Positions 1-9,730 of a DNA stretch of 64,000 nucleotides are shown piece by piece. Both the position numbers and the translations under genes were made by a program. This stretch comes from Stappia sp. WLB 29 (lineage in GTDB: Bacteria > Pseudomonadota > Alphaproteobacteria > Rhizobiales > Stappiaceae): contig NZ_JALBGD010000004.1 of NCBI RefSeq assembly GCF_023507705.1, positions 310,001 through 374,000 of the forward strand, read 5' to 3'. Numbering within the stretch: the first letter of the stretch is position 1; every line of letters starts with the position of its first letter. The notes below the pieces were generated by a model, which did not search any database, was not told the DNA's origin, and worked only from the letters and a program-made list of their open reading frames with translations.

Positions 1-380
1 ACCATGTCCGGGATCACCGCCTGGCAGCACAGCAGCGTGCCGGTGACGTTGACCTCCATCACCCGTGCCCAGTCGGTGGCGGCCAGTTCCGCCGCCGGCA
101 CGTTGGGGCCGGGAATGGCCGCGTTGCACACGAGGATCGAGATCTCGCCGAGCATCTTGCGGGTGGCGGTCAGCGCGGTCGCCACCTCCTCCGGAGAGGT
201 GATGTCGACGGCGCAGGAATGGGCCGGGCCGATATCGGAAAGCTGCTCGGCGCAGTCCTGTGCCGCCTCGCCGTCCTGGTCCCAGATCGCCACGCGCGCC
301 CCTTCCTCCAGCAGCTTGCGGGCGATGGCCTGGCCGAGCCCGCGGGCCGCGCCCGTGACGATTGCGGAACGCCCCTTCAT
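1..380 (-). CDS. short-chain dehydrogenase/reductase (SDR), 3' end outside window
   Basis: This is the first ~126 residues of an SDR oxidoreductase; the C-terminal half lies beyond the left edge. The N-terminus reads MKGRSAIVTGAARGLG, giving the TGxxxGxG NAD(P)-binding motif, and NAA (the NNAG equivalent) follows near residue 85. The YxxxK active site would lie outside the window. The start ATG overlaps the livM stop in an ATGA arrangement, so it is the last visible gene of the liv operon and is probably translationally coupled to it. A role in metabolising the imported solute is inferred from position; the substrate cannot be read from the sequence. Confidence 0.85.
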   Translation of the reverse strand, partial: MKGRSAIVTGAARGLGQAIARKLLEEGARVAIWDQDGEAAQDCAEQLSDIGPAHSCAVDITSPEEVATALTATRKMLGEISILVCNAAIPGPNVPAAELAATDWARVMEVNVTGTLLCCQAVIPDM

Positions 381-1348
381 CGGTTGCCCTCCCGTCCGGC
401 TTCGGCGGCGGATTCCTTGCGGGCGCGCATCTTCTCGATCCAGGCGCCGATCTCGCCGACGAAGCCCTTGCGGAAGGCGAGGATGCAGGTGAGGAACACG
501 ACGCCGATGATCACCGACAGCCATTCGCCCACCTTGTCGGCGAGGAAGTTCTGCAGAAGGATCACGAAGAAGGCGCCGGCCACCGGCCCGCCCAGCGTGC
601 CGAGGCCGCCGAGGATGCACATCATCACCACCTCGCCGCTCAGCGCCCAGTGCAGGTCGTTGAGCGACTCGTAGGACAGCGCCAGCGCCTTCAGCGCGCC
701 GGCAAGGCCGGACAGCGCCCCCGACAGGGTGAAGGCCAGCACCTTGTAGCGGTCGACGTCGTAGCCGAGCGAGATGGCGCGCGGTTCGTTCTCGCGGATC
801 GCGGTCAGCACCTGGCCGAAGGGCGAGGTGACGATGCGGTGGATCGCGAACAGCGCCAGCAGGAAGCAGGCGGCGACCAGGCCGTACAGAGCCATGTCGT
901 CCTGCAGGTCGATGACGCCGAACAGCGTGCCGCGCGGGATGCCGTGGAAGCCGTCGTCGCGCCCCGTCCACTCCATCTGCATGGCGACGAAGTAGATCAG
1001 CTGCGAGATCGCCAGCGTGATCATGGCGAAGTAGATGCCCTGGCGGCGGATCGCCACCGATCCGGCGAGGAAGCCGATCAGGGCCGCTACTGCGACGCCG
1101 GCGAGGATGCCGAGTTCCGGAGGCCAGCCGAGATGCTTCATCGTCAGGCCGAGCGCATAGCCGGCCGAGCCGAAGAACATCGCATGACCGAAGGACAGCA
1201 GCCCCGTATAGCCGAGCATCAGGTTGAAGGCCGAGGCGAAGATGGCGAAGCACAGGAGCTTCACGATCAGCATCGGGTAGATGAGGGCCGGGGCGACGGC
1301 GAGCGCCGCGACGGCCAGCACGATCATGAGGGTGCGGGTGTTGAGCAT
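377..1348 (-). CDS. livM: branched-chain amino-acid-type ABC transporter permease LivM
   Basis: Inner-membrane permease of a HAAT-family importer, 323 residues, close to the usual LivM length. It is strongly hydrophobic from the N-terminus and has the family hallmark GYTGLLSFGHAMFFG near residue 46. A polar, charged C-terminus (EKMRARKESAAEAG) ends it. The start is preceded by AGGACAGGCC. It follows livH by 9 bases and overlaps the downstream SDR. It would form the heterodimeric channel with LivH. The solute may be a branched-chain amino acid, but this family also carries amides, urea and aromatic compounds, so specificity is open. Confidence 0.93.
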   Translation of the reverse strand: MLNTRTLMIVLAVAALAVAPALIYPMLIVKLLCFAIFASAFNLMLGYTGLLSFGHAMFFGSAGYALGLTMKHLGWPPELGILAGVAVAALIGFLAGSVAIRRQGIYFAMITLAISQLIYFVAMQMEWTGRDDGFHGIPRGTLFGVIDLQDDMALYGLVAACFLLALFAIHRIVTSPFGQVLTAIRENEPRAISLGYDVDRYKVLAFTLSGALSGLAGALKALALSYESLNDLHWALSGEVVMMCILGGLGTLGGPVAGAFFVILLQNFLADKVGEWLSVIIGVVFLTCILAFRKGFVGEIGAWIEKMRARKESAAEAGREGNR

Positions 1349-1357
1349 GGCCTGTCC

Positions 1358-2242
1358 TCACTGCTTTCCGAACAGGCCGTGCGGGCGAACCAGCAGGACC
1401 AGGATCATCAGGACGAAGATCGCGGTGGACGAGGCCTCCGGGTAATAGACCTTCGCCAGCCCCTCGATCAGGCCGAGGCCGAGACCGGTGACGATGGAGC
1501 CGAGGATCGAGCCCATGCCGCCGATCACCACCACGCCGAAGACGGTGATGATGATGGAGTGGCCGATCTGCGGGGTGAGCTGCATCAGGGGCGCGGCGAG
1601 CACGCCGGCGAAGGCGGCAAGTCCGACGCCCCAGCCGAACACCAGCGTGACCAGCAGCGGCACGTTGACGCCGAAGGCCTGCACCAGGCTCGGGTTCTCC
1701 GTGCCGGCGCGCAAGGTGGCGCCGAGGCGGGTCCGCTCGATCACCAGCCAGGTGACGAGGCACAGGCCGAGGGCCGCGACGATCACCCAGATGCGGTAGA
1801 TCGGCAGCCGCATGAAGCCGAGATCGACCATGCCCTGCAGCGACGGCGGCACCGCGTAGCGCAGGCCCGACACGCCGAAATACACCCGCACGAAGCCCTC
1901 GATCACCATGGTCAGGCCGAAGGTGACGAGCAGGCCGTAGATGTGGTCGAGCTTGTAGATGCGCTTGAGGATCGTCCGCTCGATGACGATGCCGAGACCG
2001 GCCGCCAGCAACGGCACCAGAAGAATGGCCCACCAGTAGCCGAGTCCGAGCGGCTCCAGCAGCAGATAGGCGAGAAACGCGCCCAGCATGTACATCGTGC
2101 CATGGGCGAAGTTGACGATGTTCAGCAGGCCGAAGATCAGCGACAGGCCGAGCGACAGCAGCGCATAGAAGCTGCCGTTGACGAGGCCCAGCAGCAGCTG
2201 GCCGTAGAGCACGGGGGCGGGAACGCCGAAGATCTCGGTCAT
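1358..2242 (-). CDS. livH: branched-chain amino-acid-type ABC transporter permease LivH
   Basis: Second permease of the importer, 294 residues. It carries the LivH-type signature LGLSLIFGLLNIVNFAHG near residue 32 and about eight hydrophobic segments. I chose ATG at 2242 because GGGAG sits seven bases upstream. An in-frame GTG at 2248, which overlaps the livF stop as GTGA, lies almost on top of that ribosome site and is less likely. Gene order livG-livF-livH-livM implies one transcript from the substrate-binding-protein promoter. Confidence 0.93.
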   Translation of the reverse strand: MTEIFGVPAPVLYGQLLLGLVNGSFYALLSLGLSLIFGLLNIVNFAHGTMYMLGAFLAYLLLEPLGLGYWWAILLVPLLAAGLGIVIERTILKRIYKLDHIYGLLVTFGLTMVIEGFVRVYFGVSGLRYAVPPSLQGMVDLGFMRLPIYRIWVIVAALGLCLVTWLVIERTRLGATLRAGTENPSLVQAFGVNVPLLVTLVFGWGVGLAAFAGVLAAPLMQLTPQIGHSIIITVFGVVVIGGMGSILGSIVTGLGLGLIEGLAKVYYPEASSTAIFVLMILVLLVRPHGLFGKQ

Positions 2243-2244
2243 GG

Positions 2245-2957
<713 letters not shown>

Positions 2958-2958
<1 letters not shown>

Positions 2959-3722
2959 CAGTGCGCCCCCTCCAGCTCGGTCTCGCTGCCCATATAGGCC
3001 TCCAGGACCCGCGGGTCGGCGGAGACCTCGGCATAGGTCCCTTCGGCGAGCAGGGCGCCGCGTTGCAGGACCGAGATGCGGTCGCAGATGCCGGCGACGA
3101 CCTTCATGTTGTGCTCCACCATCAGGATCGTGCGTCCCGCCGAGACCCGCTTGATGAGCTGGGTGACACGCTCCACGTCTTCGTGGCCCATGCCCTGGGT
3201 CGGCTCGTCGAGCAGCATCAGCCGCGGCTCCATCGCCAGCGTCGTGGCGATCTCCACCGAGCGCTTGCGCCCGTAGGGAAGGTCGGCCGCCTTGGTCTGG
3301 GCGAAGTCCTGCATGTCGACCTGCTCCAGCAGGTCCATCGCCCTGGCGTCGAGGCGCGACAGCACGCTCCCCGGCAGCCAGAACGCATAGGTCGGCGCGT
3401 GGCGCCGCTGCAGCGCCACGCGCACGTTTTCCAGCACCGTCAGGTGGGGGAAGGTGGCCGAGATCTGGAAACTGCGCACCATGCCCTGGCGGGCGAGGGC
3501 GGCGGGTTTCTCGCGGGTGATGTCCCGGCCATCGAACACGATCCTGCCCGCGCTGGGCGACAGGAACTTCGTCAGCAGGTTGAAGACGGTCGTCTTGCCG
3601 GCCCCGTTGGGCCCGATGAGGGCGTGGATATCGCCCTCCCGGACCCGCAGGGAGACGTCGTCGACCGCCCGGAACCCGCGGAACTCCTTGCAGAGTCCAA
3701 CCGTTTCCAGGATATGGGTCAT
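2958..3722 (-). CDS. livG: ABC transporter ATP-binding protein LivG
   Basis: ATPase subunit of the importer, 254 residues. It has intact Walker A GPNGAGKTT near residue 39, Walker B LMLLDEPTQGMGH, switch VEHNM and the long LivG-type insertion between Walker A and signature. The signature is degenerate (DLPYGRKRSVEIA rather than LSGGQ), which is usual in LivG. ATG at 3722 (MTHILETV) is chosen because the open frame upstream is only an antisense shadow of the substrate-binding-protein gene. It follows that gene by 11 bases and pairs with LivF as the nucleotide-binding heterodimer. Confidence 0.93.
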
Positions 3723-3733
3723 GGACTGTATGC

Positions 3734-4939
3734 TCAGCCCTTGTTGACCAGCGAGCACTTGCTCTGGTCGAGCGGCAGGAAGGCTTCCTCCGCCGGAATG
3801 GTCTCGAGCACCTTCAGGTAGTCCCAGTCGTACTGCGACTCTTCCGGCGTCTTGACCTGCACCAGATACATGTCGTGCACCATCATGCCGTCTTCGCGGA
3901 TCTTGCCGTTCTCGGCGAACATGTCGTTGATCGGCATCTCGCGCATCTTGGCGAGAACCGTCTTGGCGTCGGTGGTTCCGGCCGCCTCGACCGCGCGCAG
4001 ATAGTGCAGCGTGCCGGAATAGTCGCCGGCATTGACCATGTTCGGCATCTTGCCGACGCGCTCGAAGAAGCGCTTGGACCACTCGCGCGTCTGATCGGTG
4101 CGATCCCAGTAGAAGCCGTCGGCGAAGAGCAGGCCGGACGCCTGGTCGAGGCCGAGGCCGTGGATCTCGTTGATCAGCAAGGTGAAGGCCACCATCTGCT
4201 GGTCGTCGCCGAGGCCGAATTCCTTCAGCGCGCGGATGCTGTTGGTGGTGTCGGACGAGGAGTTCGACAGGCCGATCGCCTTGGCGCCCGACGAGATCGC
4301 CTGCAGGGCGTAGGACGAGAAGTCGCTGGCCATGAAGGCGGGGTGCTTGACGCTGCCGGTGAGCGTGCCGCCGGCGTTCTTGATGGCGTCGGACACGGCC
4401 GCCTCGACCGACAGGCCATAGGCGAAGTCGGAGACGATCAGGTACCAGTCGTTCACGCCGTTCGCGGCCAGCGCCTTCACCGGCGAGTTGGCGAGCGAGT
4501 AGGAGTTGAACGCGAAATGGACGGTGTTGGGCGAGCAGGCATCGCCGGTGATGCGGTCGGAGCCCGCACCGGTGACGATCACCACCTTGTCCTTGGCCAG
4601 GCCGATTTCCATCACGCCGAGAGCGGCGGCCGAATTCGACAGGTTGATCACCATGTCGGTGCCGCTGTCGAAGGCCTCGCGGGCCTTGGTGACGGCGATG
4701 TCCGGCTTGTTCTGGTGGTCGATGAAGTCGACATGGATCGGCTTGCCGTTCAGCGTGCCGCCGAAGTCCTCGATCGCCATCTTGACGGCCTCGACGGCAC
4801 CCGGCCCGCCGTAGTCGGCGGTCGCGCCGGCCAGATCGGTCATCAGGGCGATCTTCACCTGGTCCTCGTCCGCGAGGGCAGGCATCGTCAGCACGGTGCT
4901 CGCCATCAGGGCGAGCATGCGGCCATAAACCTTATTCAT
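3734..4939 (-). CDS. ABC transporter substrate-binding protein, branched-chain amino-acid type
   Basis: Periplasmic solute receptor for the liv importer, 401 residues. The N-terminus MNKVYGRMLALMASTVLTMPALADE is a Sec signal peptide with a probable cleavage after ALA. The mature part belongs to the type I periplasmic binding fold (Peripla_BP_6), with VKIALMTDLAGATADYGGPG at the start. ATG at 4939 is supported by GGGAGGA nine bases upstream; a longer in-frame start lacks such a site. It is the first gene of the operon and faces the LysR gene across the 4940-5227 control region. The ligand is not readable. Homologues in this family bind amino acids but also aromatic acids and ureas. Confidence 0.9.
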   Translation of the reverse strand: MNKVYGRMLALMASTVLTMPALADEDQVKIALMTDLAGATADYGGPGAVEAVKMAIEDFGGTLNGKPIHVDFIDHQNKPDIAVTKAREAFDSGTDMVINLSNSAAALGVMEIGLAKDKVVIVTGAGSDRITGDACSPNTVHFAFNSYSLANSPVKALAANGVNDWYLIVSDFAYGLSVEAAVSDAIKNAGGTLTGSVKHPAFMASDFSSYALQAISSGAKAIGLSNSSSDTTNSIRALKEFGLGDDQQMVAFTLLINEIHGLGLDQASGLLFADGFYWDRTDQTREWSKRFFERVGKMPNMVNAGDYSGTLHYLRAVEAAGTTDAKTVLAKMREMPINDMFAENGKIREDGMMVHDMYLVQVKTPEESQYDWDYLKVLETIPAEEAFLPLDQSKCSLVNKG

Positions 4940-5227
4940 CGTGTTTCCTCCCGTTTCAGGCTCGCGAGCATGCAGGCGCATCCACGGGTCCGGCGGGAAG
5001 TCCTCGTCTTCCTGCCGCCTTGAGCGGGGTGCCGTCCTGTGTCGCGAGAGGGTGCGCAGATGCTCCCGAAACTTGCGCTTTGGCTTGGGCGGGGAGCCGC
5101 GGATGCGACCCGTGCCGTTGCCCGACGAACGCTAGGCAGGTGCAAGGCATGTGTAAAATAGATAATTGACATGCAAACCATAATTAAAAGACATTTCAGC
5201 CCGGCGGCGCGCGGGGGAGGAAAAGCG
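4940..5227. promoter_or_regulatory. divergent control region between the liv operon and lysR
   Basis: This 288-base interval separates divergent operons. It is GC-rich except for an AT-rich core at about 5152-5200, which holds repeated TAATT/AATTA elements around 5164-5186. This is where a LysR protein would be expected to bind and where both promoters should start. A TTGACA at 5166-5171 has no well-spaced -10 box, so I do not assign promoter elements. The assignment as control region rests on position and base composition. Confidence 0.45.
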
Positions 5228-6157
5228 ATGAAAATCCGGCAACTCGAGTATTTCATGCATGTGGTGAACACGCTGAACATCACCCATGCGGCGGAGCGGG
5301 CGAATGTCTCGCAGCCCGCCCTCAGCCGCCAGGTGCAGCTGCTGGAGGAGGAACTCGGCACCCGGCTGGTCGACCGCCGGCCGCGCGGCGTGGCGCTGAC
5401 CCCGGCCGGCCAGCGGCTGGCCGATCATGTGCGCGCCCTGATGCAGAATGTCGAGCTGATCAAGGAGGACATCATCGCGGCCGAGACCATGCCGGCCGGT
5501 TCCTTGCGCATTTCCTCCGCCTATTCCCTGCGCGGGCTGCTGATCGCCGACGTGGTGGCCGAGTTCCACCGCCTCTATCCCCAGGTCAACCTCGAGATCC
5601 ACGAGGGCGTGTCGATCAATGTCCGGGAGGAGCTGGTCACCCGCCATGTCGACCTGGCGATCTATTCCGACCACGGCGCCTCGCGCGGGCTCAACCGACA
5701 GGCGCTGTGCTCCGAAGGGCTGGTCCTGCTCGCCTCGCCGACGGCGGGCCTGCGCATGGATACGCCCGTTCCCAGCGCCTCGCTGGTCGGTCTCGACCTG
5801 GTGCTGACGCCCTCGCCCAACGGGTTGCGGCGGGTGGTGGAGGACCTGCTGCCGCCGTCCGCCACCTTGCGCAATCCGCCGGTGATCGTGGAGACCAACT
5901 CGATCATCGTCGATCTGGTCTCGCGCGGCGGCCTGCACAGCATCCTGCCCTACAGCGCCTGCCACCAGGCCTATACGCGGGGCGAGATCTCCATCGCGCC
6001 CGTCGCCGGCGTCACCTGGCCCTGGGTCATCGCGACCTCGCGCGACCGGCCGCGCACCGCCGCCATGAGGGTGTTCACCGAGCTGCTGCTCGGCCATGCC
6101 CGGCAGCTGGCGGCGGACGGCGTCTGGATTACCGCCGAGTTGCCGCCCGAGGACTGA
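5228..6157 (+). CDS. LysR-family transcriptional regulator
   Basis: DNA-binding regulator of 309 residues. The N-terminal winged helix-turn-helix spans about residues 1-60 (MKIRQLEYFMHVVNTL, then AAERANVSQPALSRQVQLLE), followed by a LysR substrate-binding domain from about residue 90. ATG at 5228 is preceded by GGGGGAGGAAAAGCG; an ATG at 5171 would add residues outside the family's N-terminal pattern. It lies between the divergent liv operon and the downstream E1/E2 operon, so it may control either or both. The inducer is unknown, probably the liv solute or an intermediate of the dehydrogenase pathway (inference). Confidence 0.92.
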   Translation: MKIRQLEYFMHVVNTLNITHAAERANVSQPALSRQVQLLEEELGTRLVDRRPRGVALTPAGQRLADHVRALMQNVELIKEDIIAAETMPAGSLRISSAYSLRGLLIADVVAEFHRLYPQVNLEIHEGVSINVREELVTRHVDLAIYSDHGASRGLNRQALCSEGLVLLASPTAGLRMDTPVPSASLVGLDLVLTPSPNGLRRVVEDLLPPSATLRNPPVIVETNSIIVDLVSRGGLHSILPYSACHQAYTRGEISIAPVAGVTWPWVIATSRDRPRTAAMRVFTELLLGHARQLAADGVWITAELPPED

Positions 6158-6369
6158 ATGCGCGCCAGACGCGAGGATTCCTGAGGCCTGACCCCGCGTC
6201 CGCCGCCATTCGGCATAGATTAAACTGATCTTGAACTCACAGACATAACATCAGGTTATTTCAGACATATGCGCATTGATTTTGTCCTGCGCGCGCGAAC
6301 ATGCTTGCTTTCCCCGGAAATGGCCGCATCCCGCGGGTGCCGGCCTGCTACTCCCGGGAGGAAACATCC
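6158..6369 (+). promoter_or_regulatory. upstream region of the E1-E2 operon
   Basis: This 212-base gap turns AT-rich at 6205-6290. It contains TTGAAC at 6231-6236 and a small inverted repeat, ATAAC at 6245-6249 and GTTAT at 6255-6259. These make it the likely promoter/operator of the dehydrogenase operon, but no box pair is convincing enough to place a start site. Confidence 0.35.
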
Positions 6370-8448
6370 GTGGCAAGAAACGCCCGTTCGGCTGCCGGCG
6401 GCAGCCTGACCCTGCCTGTCGGCAGGAACACGCCCAAGCGCCTCAACCGCAACGTCCCCGAGCCGACCCGCGACGACATGCTGGCGCTCGCCCGCACGAT
6501 GCTGCGGATCCGCCGCTTCGAGACGCGTACCGAGGAACTGTTCAAGGCCGGCGTCATCAAGGGCACGGCGCATTCCTCGGCCGGACAAGAGGCGATTGCC
6601 GCCGGTGCCTGCCTGCCGCTGCGCCGCAGCGACTTCATCACCACCCATCACCGCGGCCACGGCCACTGCATCGCCAAGGGCGCCGACATCGACGGCATGA
6701 TGGCGGAGCTGTGCGGCAAGCTCGGCGGCATCTGCGGCGGCATCGGCGGTTCGATGCATGTCGCCGACGTGGAGCTGAACATCCTCGGCGCCAACGGCAT
6801 CGTCGGTGCCTCGATGGGGCTCGGCGTCGGTGCGGCGCTCGCCGCCAAGCAGCGCGGCTCGGACGATGCGGGCATCGCCTTCTTCGGCGACGGCGGCTCG
6901 AACGAGGGCATCTTCCACGAAGCGCTCAACCTGGCGGCCCTGTGGAAGCTGCCCATCGTCTTCTTCTGCGAGAACAATCTCTACGGCATGTCGACGCCGT
7001 TCGAGCAGGCGACGGCCGGCGGCTCGGTGGCGGGGCGCGCCGCGGCCTACGGCATTCCCGGCGAGCGGATCGACGGCAACGACCCGGTCGAGGTCTATGC
7101 GGCCGTCTCCGAGGCGCTGGCCCGGGCGCGGGCGGGCGAGGGGCCGACGCTGATCGAGGGCCTGACCTATCGCCACGGCGACCACTCGGTGCGCGGCAAC
7201 CTGCTCGGCTACCGGACCGACGACGAGATCCGCAAGTGGCTGGACGAAGACCCGCTGACCCGGATCGCCCGGCGCCTCGCCGAGGACTGGGACGTCGATG
7301 CGCAGGAATTCGCCGCGCTCGAGGCGGAGGCGTCCGAGGAGATCGAAACGGCGATCACAAAGGCCGGGACCCTGCCCGAGCCCGAACTGCCGATGCTGTT
7401 CGACAAGGTTCTGGCGCCGCGCCGCACCCCGCCGGCACCGCCCGCGCCGGGTTCGCGCGCGATCACCTATACCGAGGCGGTGCGCGAAGCGATCTCTCAG
7501 TCCATCGAGGGCGACGACACCGTGTTCCTGATGGGCGAGGACGTCGGCCCGGTCGGCGGCACCTTCGGCGTCACCCGCGGCCTGTTCGACAAGTTCGGCC
7601 CCGACCGCATCATGAACACGCCGATTTCGGAAGGCGTCATTTCGGGCGCGGCCGTCGGCGCGGCGCTGTCCGGCCGCCGGCCCATCGCCGAGATCCAGAT
7701 CTTCGACTTCGTCACCTTCATGATGGACCCCATCGTCAACCAGGCCGCCAAGCTGCGCTTCATGCTCGGCGGCAAGGCCTCGGTGCCGGTGGTGTTCCGC
7801 GGTCCCCAGGGCGGCGGCATCCGTCTTGCGGCCCAGCACTCGCAGTCGCTGGAAGCCTGGTTCGCCCACATTCCCGGCCTCACCGTGCTGGCGCCGTCCA
7901 CGCCCTATGATGCCAAGGGCCTCCTGATGGCGGCGATCCGCGACGACAACCCGGTCGTCTTCCTGGAGCACAAGCTGCTTTATCTCGGCGGCGCGGCGCC
8001 TGTGCCGGAAGCGCCTTACGAGATCGAGATCGGCAAGGCCGACATCAAGCGCGAGGGCACGGACGTCACCGTGATCGCGACGCTGGCGATGGTCGAGCGC
8101 GCCCTGACGGCGGCCGAGACCCTGGCCCGCGAGGGCATCAGCGTCGAGGTCATCGACCCGCGCAGCCTGCGGCCGCTCGACATGGACTGCTTCGTTCGCT
8201 CGGTGAAGAAGACCAGCCGCTGCCTCGTCGTGCACGAGGCCTGGCGCACCGGCGGCCTCGGCGCGGAAATCGCCGCCCAGATCACCGAGGAGGCCTTCGA
8301 CTGGCTCGACGCGCCGGTCGAGCGCATGGGCTCGGCCGAAGTGCCGATGCCCTATAACGACCGGCTGGAGCGCGAGGTGATGCCGAGCGCCGCCGGCATC
8401 GCCGAAACGGTGCGCCGCATGTGCCGCCGCGATCTGGCGGGGGCCTGA
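6370..8448 (+). CDS. thiamine-dependent 2-oxoacid/acetoin-type dehydrogenase E1, alpha and beta fused
   Basis: One 692-residue chain joins the two E1 subunits. Residues ~30-330 are E1-alpha, with the thiamine diphosphate motif GDGGSNEG near 174 and the closing NN (CENNLYG) near 200. Residues ~363-692 are E1-beta, starting RAITYTEAVREAI and including GPVGGTFGVTRG. E1 decarboxylates a 2-oxo acid or cleaves acetoin and passes the acyl group to lipoyl-E2. GTG at 6370 is chosen because GGGAGG lies eight bases upstream; the ATG at 6301 has none. Homologues are annotated as pyruvate, branched-chain or acetoin dehydrogenase. The adjacent SDR and the absence of an E3 gene lean toward acetoin or a similar ketone, but that is inference. 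Confidence 0.9.
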   Translation: MARNARSAAGGSLTLPVGRNTPKRLNRNVPEPTRDDMLALARTMLRIRRFETRTEELFKAGVIKGTAHSSAGQEAIAAGACLPLRRSDFITTHHRGHGHCIAKGADIDGMMAELCGKLGGICGGIGGSMHVADVELNILGANGIVGASMGLGVGAALAAKQRGSDDAGIAFFGDGGSNEGIFHEALNLAALWKLPIVFFCENNLYGMSTPFEQATAGGSVAGRAAAYGIPGERIDGNDPVEVYAAVSEALARARAGEGPTLIEGLTYRHGDHSVRGNLLGYRTDDEIRKWLDEDPLTRIARRLAEDWDVDAQEFAALEAEASEEIETAITKAGTLPEPELPMLFDKVLAPRRTPPAPPAPGSRAITYTEAVREAISQSIEGDDTVFLMGEDVGPVGGTFGVTRGLFDKFGPDRIMNTPISEGVISGAAVGAALSGRRPIAEIQIFDFVTFMMDPIVNQAAKLRFMLGGKASVPVVFRGPQGGGIRLAAQHSQSLEAWFAHIPGLTVLAPSTPYDAKGLLMAAIRDDNPVVFLEHKLLYLGGAAPVPEAPYEIEIGKADIKREGTDVTVIATLAMVERALTAAETLAREGISVEVIDPRSLRPLDMDCFVRSVKKTSRCLVVHEAWRTGGLGAEIAAQITEEAFDWLDAPVERMGSAEVPMPYNDRLEREVMPSAAGIAETVRRMCRRDLAGA

Positions 8449-8451
8449 GCC

Positions 8452-9729
8452 ATGAGCGTCAACATCCTGATGCCGGCCATCTCGCCGTCGATGACGTCGG
8501 GCAAGCTGGTGCGCTGGCATGTCGAACCCGGCACCCGGGTGCGGCAGGGCGATATTCTCGCCGAGCTGGAGACCGACAAGGCGGCGATGGACATCGAGGC
8601 CCCGGCCGATGGCGTGCTGGAGACGATCCTGGTGCCGGGCGGCACCGCCGACGTGCCGGTCGAGACCCCGATCGGCATCCTGGCGAGCGGCGCGGCCGAG
8701 CCGGCAGTGGAACCAGCCCCTGCGCCCGCGCCTGTTGCTGCCCCTGCCCCTGCGCCTGCAGCCGTTGCGGAGTCCGTTCCCGCTCCGGCACCGGTCGCGG
8801 TTTGCGCACCGGCCGTCGATCCGGACGCGCCGCCCCGGCGGATCTCGCCGCTGGCCCGCCGTCTGGCGCGCGAGATGGGCGTGGAGACAGACGGCCTGCG
8901 CGGCACCGGCCCCAAGGGCAGGATCCTCGCCGCCGACATCCGCGAGGCGGCCGAGCGGCCGGCCCCCGTACCGGCATCGCCCCCTGCTCCTGCACCTGTC
9001 GCGCCTGCTGCCGCACCCGCGCCGCAGGCAGCCCCGGCCGGCGAAGTGGAGCCGCACACGGCGATGCGGCGGACCATCGCCCAGCGGCTGGTCGAGGCCA
9101 AGCAGACCGTCCCGCACTTCTATCTGGAGGTCCGCTGCGAGGCCGATGCCCTGCTGGCGCTGAGGAAGGACCTCAACGCTGCGCTGGCGGCCTCCGGTTC
9201 GGACGCGAAGCTGACGGTCAACGACCTGGTGATGAAGGCCTATGCGCTGGCCATCGCCCGCACGCCCGATGCCATGGTGACCTGGAGCGAGGCGGGCCTG
9301 GTGCGTCACGCCAGCGTCGACATCGGCCTGGCCGTTGCGCTCGACGGCGGACTGATCACGCCGATCCTGCGCGACGCTGCCCGGCTGTCGCCCGGCGCCC
9401 TGTCGCAGGCCGCGCGCGATGCCATCGCCCGGGCCCGCGCCGGCCGGCTGATGCCGGAGGACTATTCCGGCGGTCTTGCCGGTCTGTCCAATCTCGGCAT
9501 GTACGGCGTCAGCGCCTTCTCGGCGATCATCAACCCGCCGCAGAGCATGAACCTTGCGGTCGGCACCACCGAGACGGAGTTGGCGCTGCGCGACGGCCAG
9601 GCGGTCGAGGTGCAGCGCCTGCGGCTGACCCTGTCGGTCGACCACCGCGCCATCGACGGGGCGGTCGGCGCGCAGCTCTTGCGGCAGCTCAAGACCATCA
9701 TCGAAAACCCGCTTCTGCTGGCCTCGTGA
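8452..9729 (+). CDS. dihydrolipoamide acyltransferase (E2)
   Basis: Core acyltransferase of the complex, 425 residues. The N-terminal lipoyl domain (about 1-76) has the lipoylated lysine in ETDKAAMDIEAP near residue 42. An Ala/Pro-rich linker follows, then a peripheral subunit-binding domain (RRISPLARRLAREMG, about 128-165), a second Ala/Pro linker, and the catalytic domain with DHRAIDG near 397, where the histidine and aspartate form the active site. It starts three bases after the E1 stop. The E3 (dihydrolipoamide dehydrogenase) must come from elsewhere in the genome, as none is present here. Confidence 0.94.
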   Translation: MSVNILMPAISPSMTSGKLVRWHVEPGTRVRQGDILAELETDKAAMDIEAPADGVLETILVPGGTADVPVETPIGILASGAAEPAVEPAPAPAPVAAPAPAPAAVAESVPAPAPVAVCAPAVDPDAPPRRISPLARRLAREMGVETDGLRGTGPKGRILAADIREAAERPAPVPASPPAPAPVAPAAAPAPQAAPAGEVEPHTAMRRTIAQRLVEAKQTVPHFYLEVRCEADALLALRKDLNAALAASGSDAKLTVNDLVMKAYALAIARTPDAMVTWSEAGLVRHASVDIGLAVALDGGLITPILRDAARLSPGALSQAARDAIARARAGRLMPEDYSGGLAGLSNLGMYGVSAFSAIINPPQSMNLAVGTTETELALRDGQAVEVQRLRLTLSVDHRAIDGAVGAQLLRQLKTIIENPLLLAS

Positions 9730-9730
9730 G

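Noticed and set aside
5166-5171. TTGACA as -35 box of lysR
   Set aside because: No -10 box lies at 16-18 bases; the nearest TAATTA is only nine bases away.
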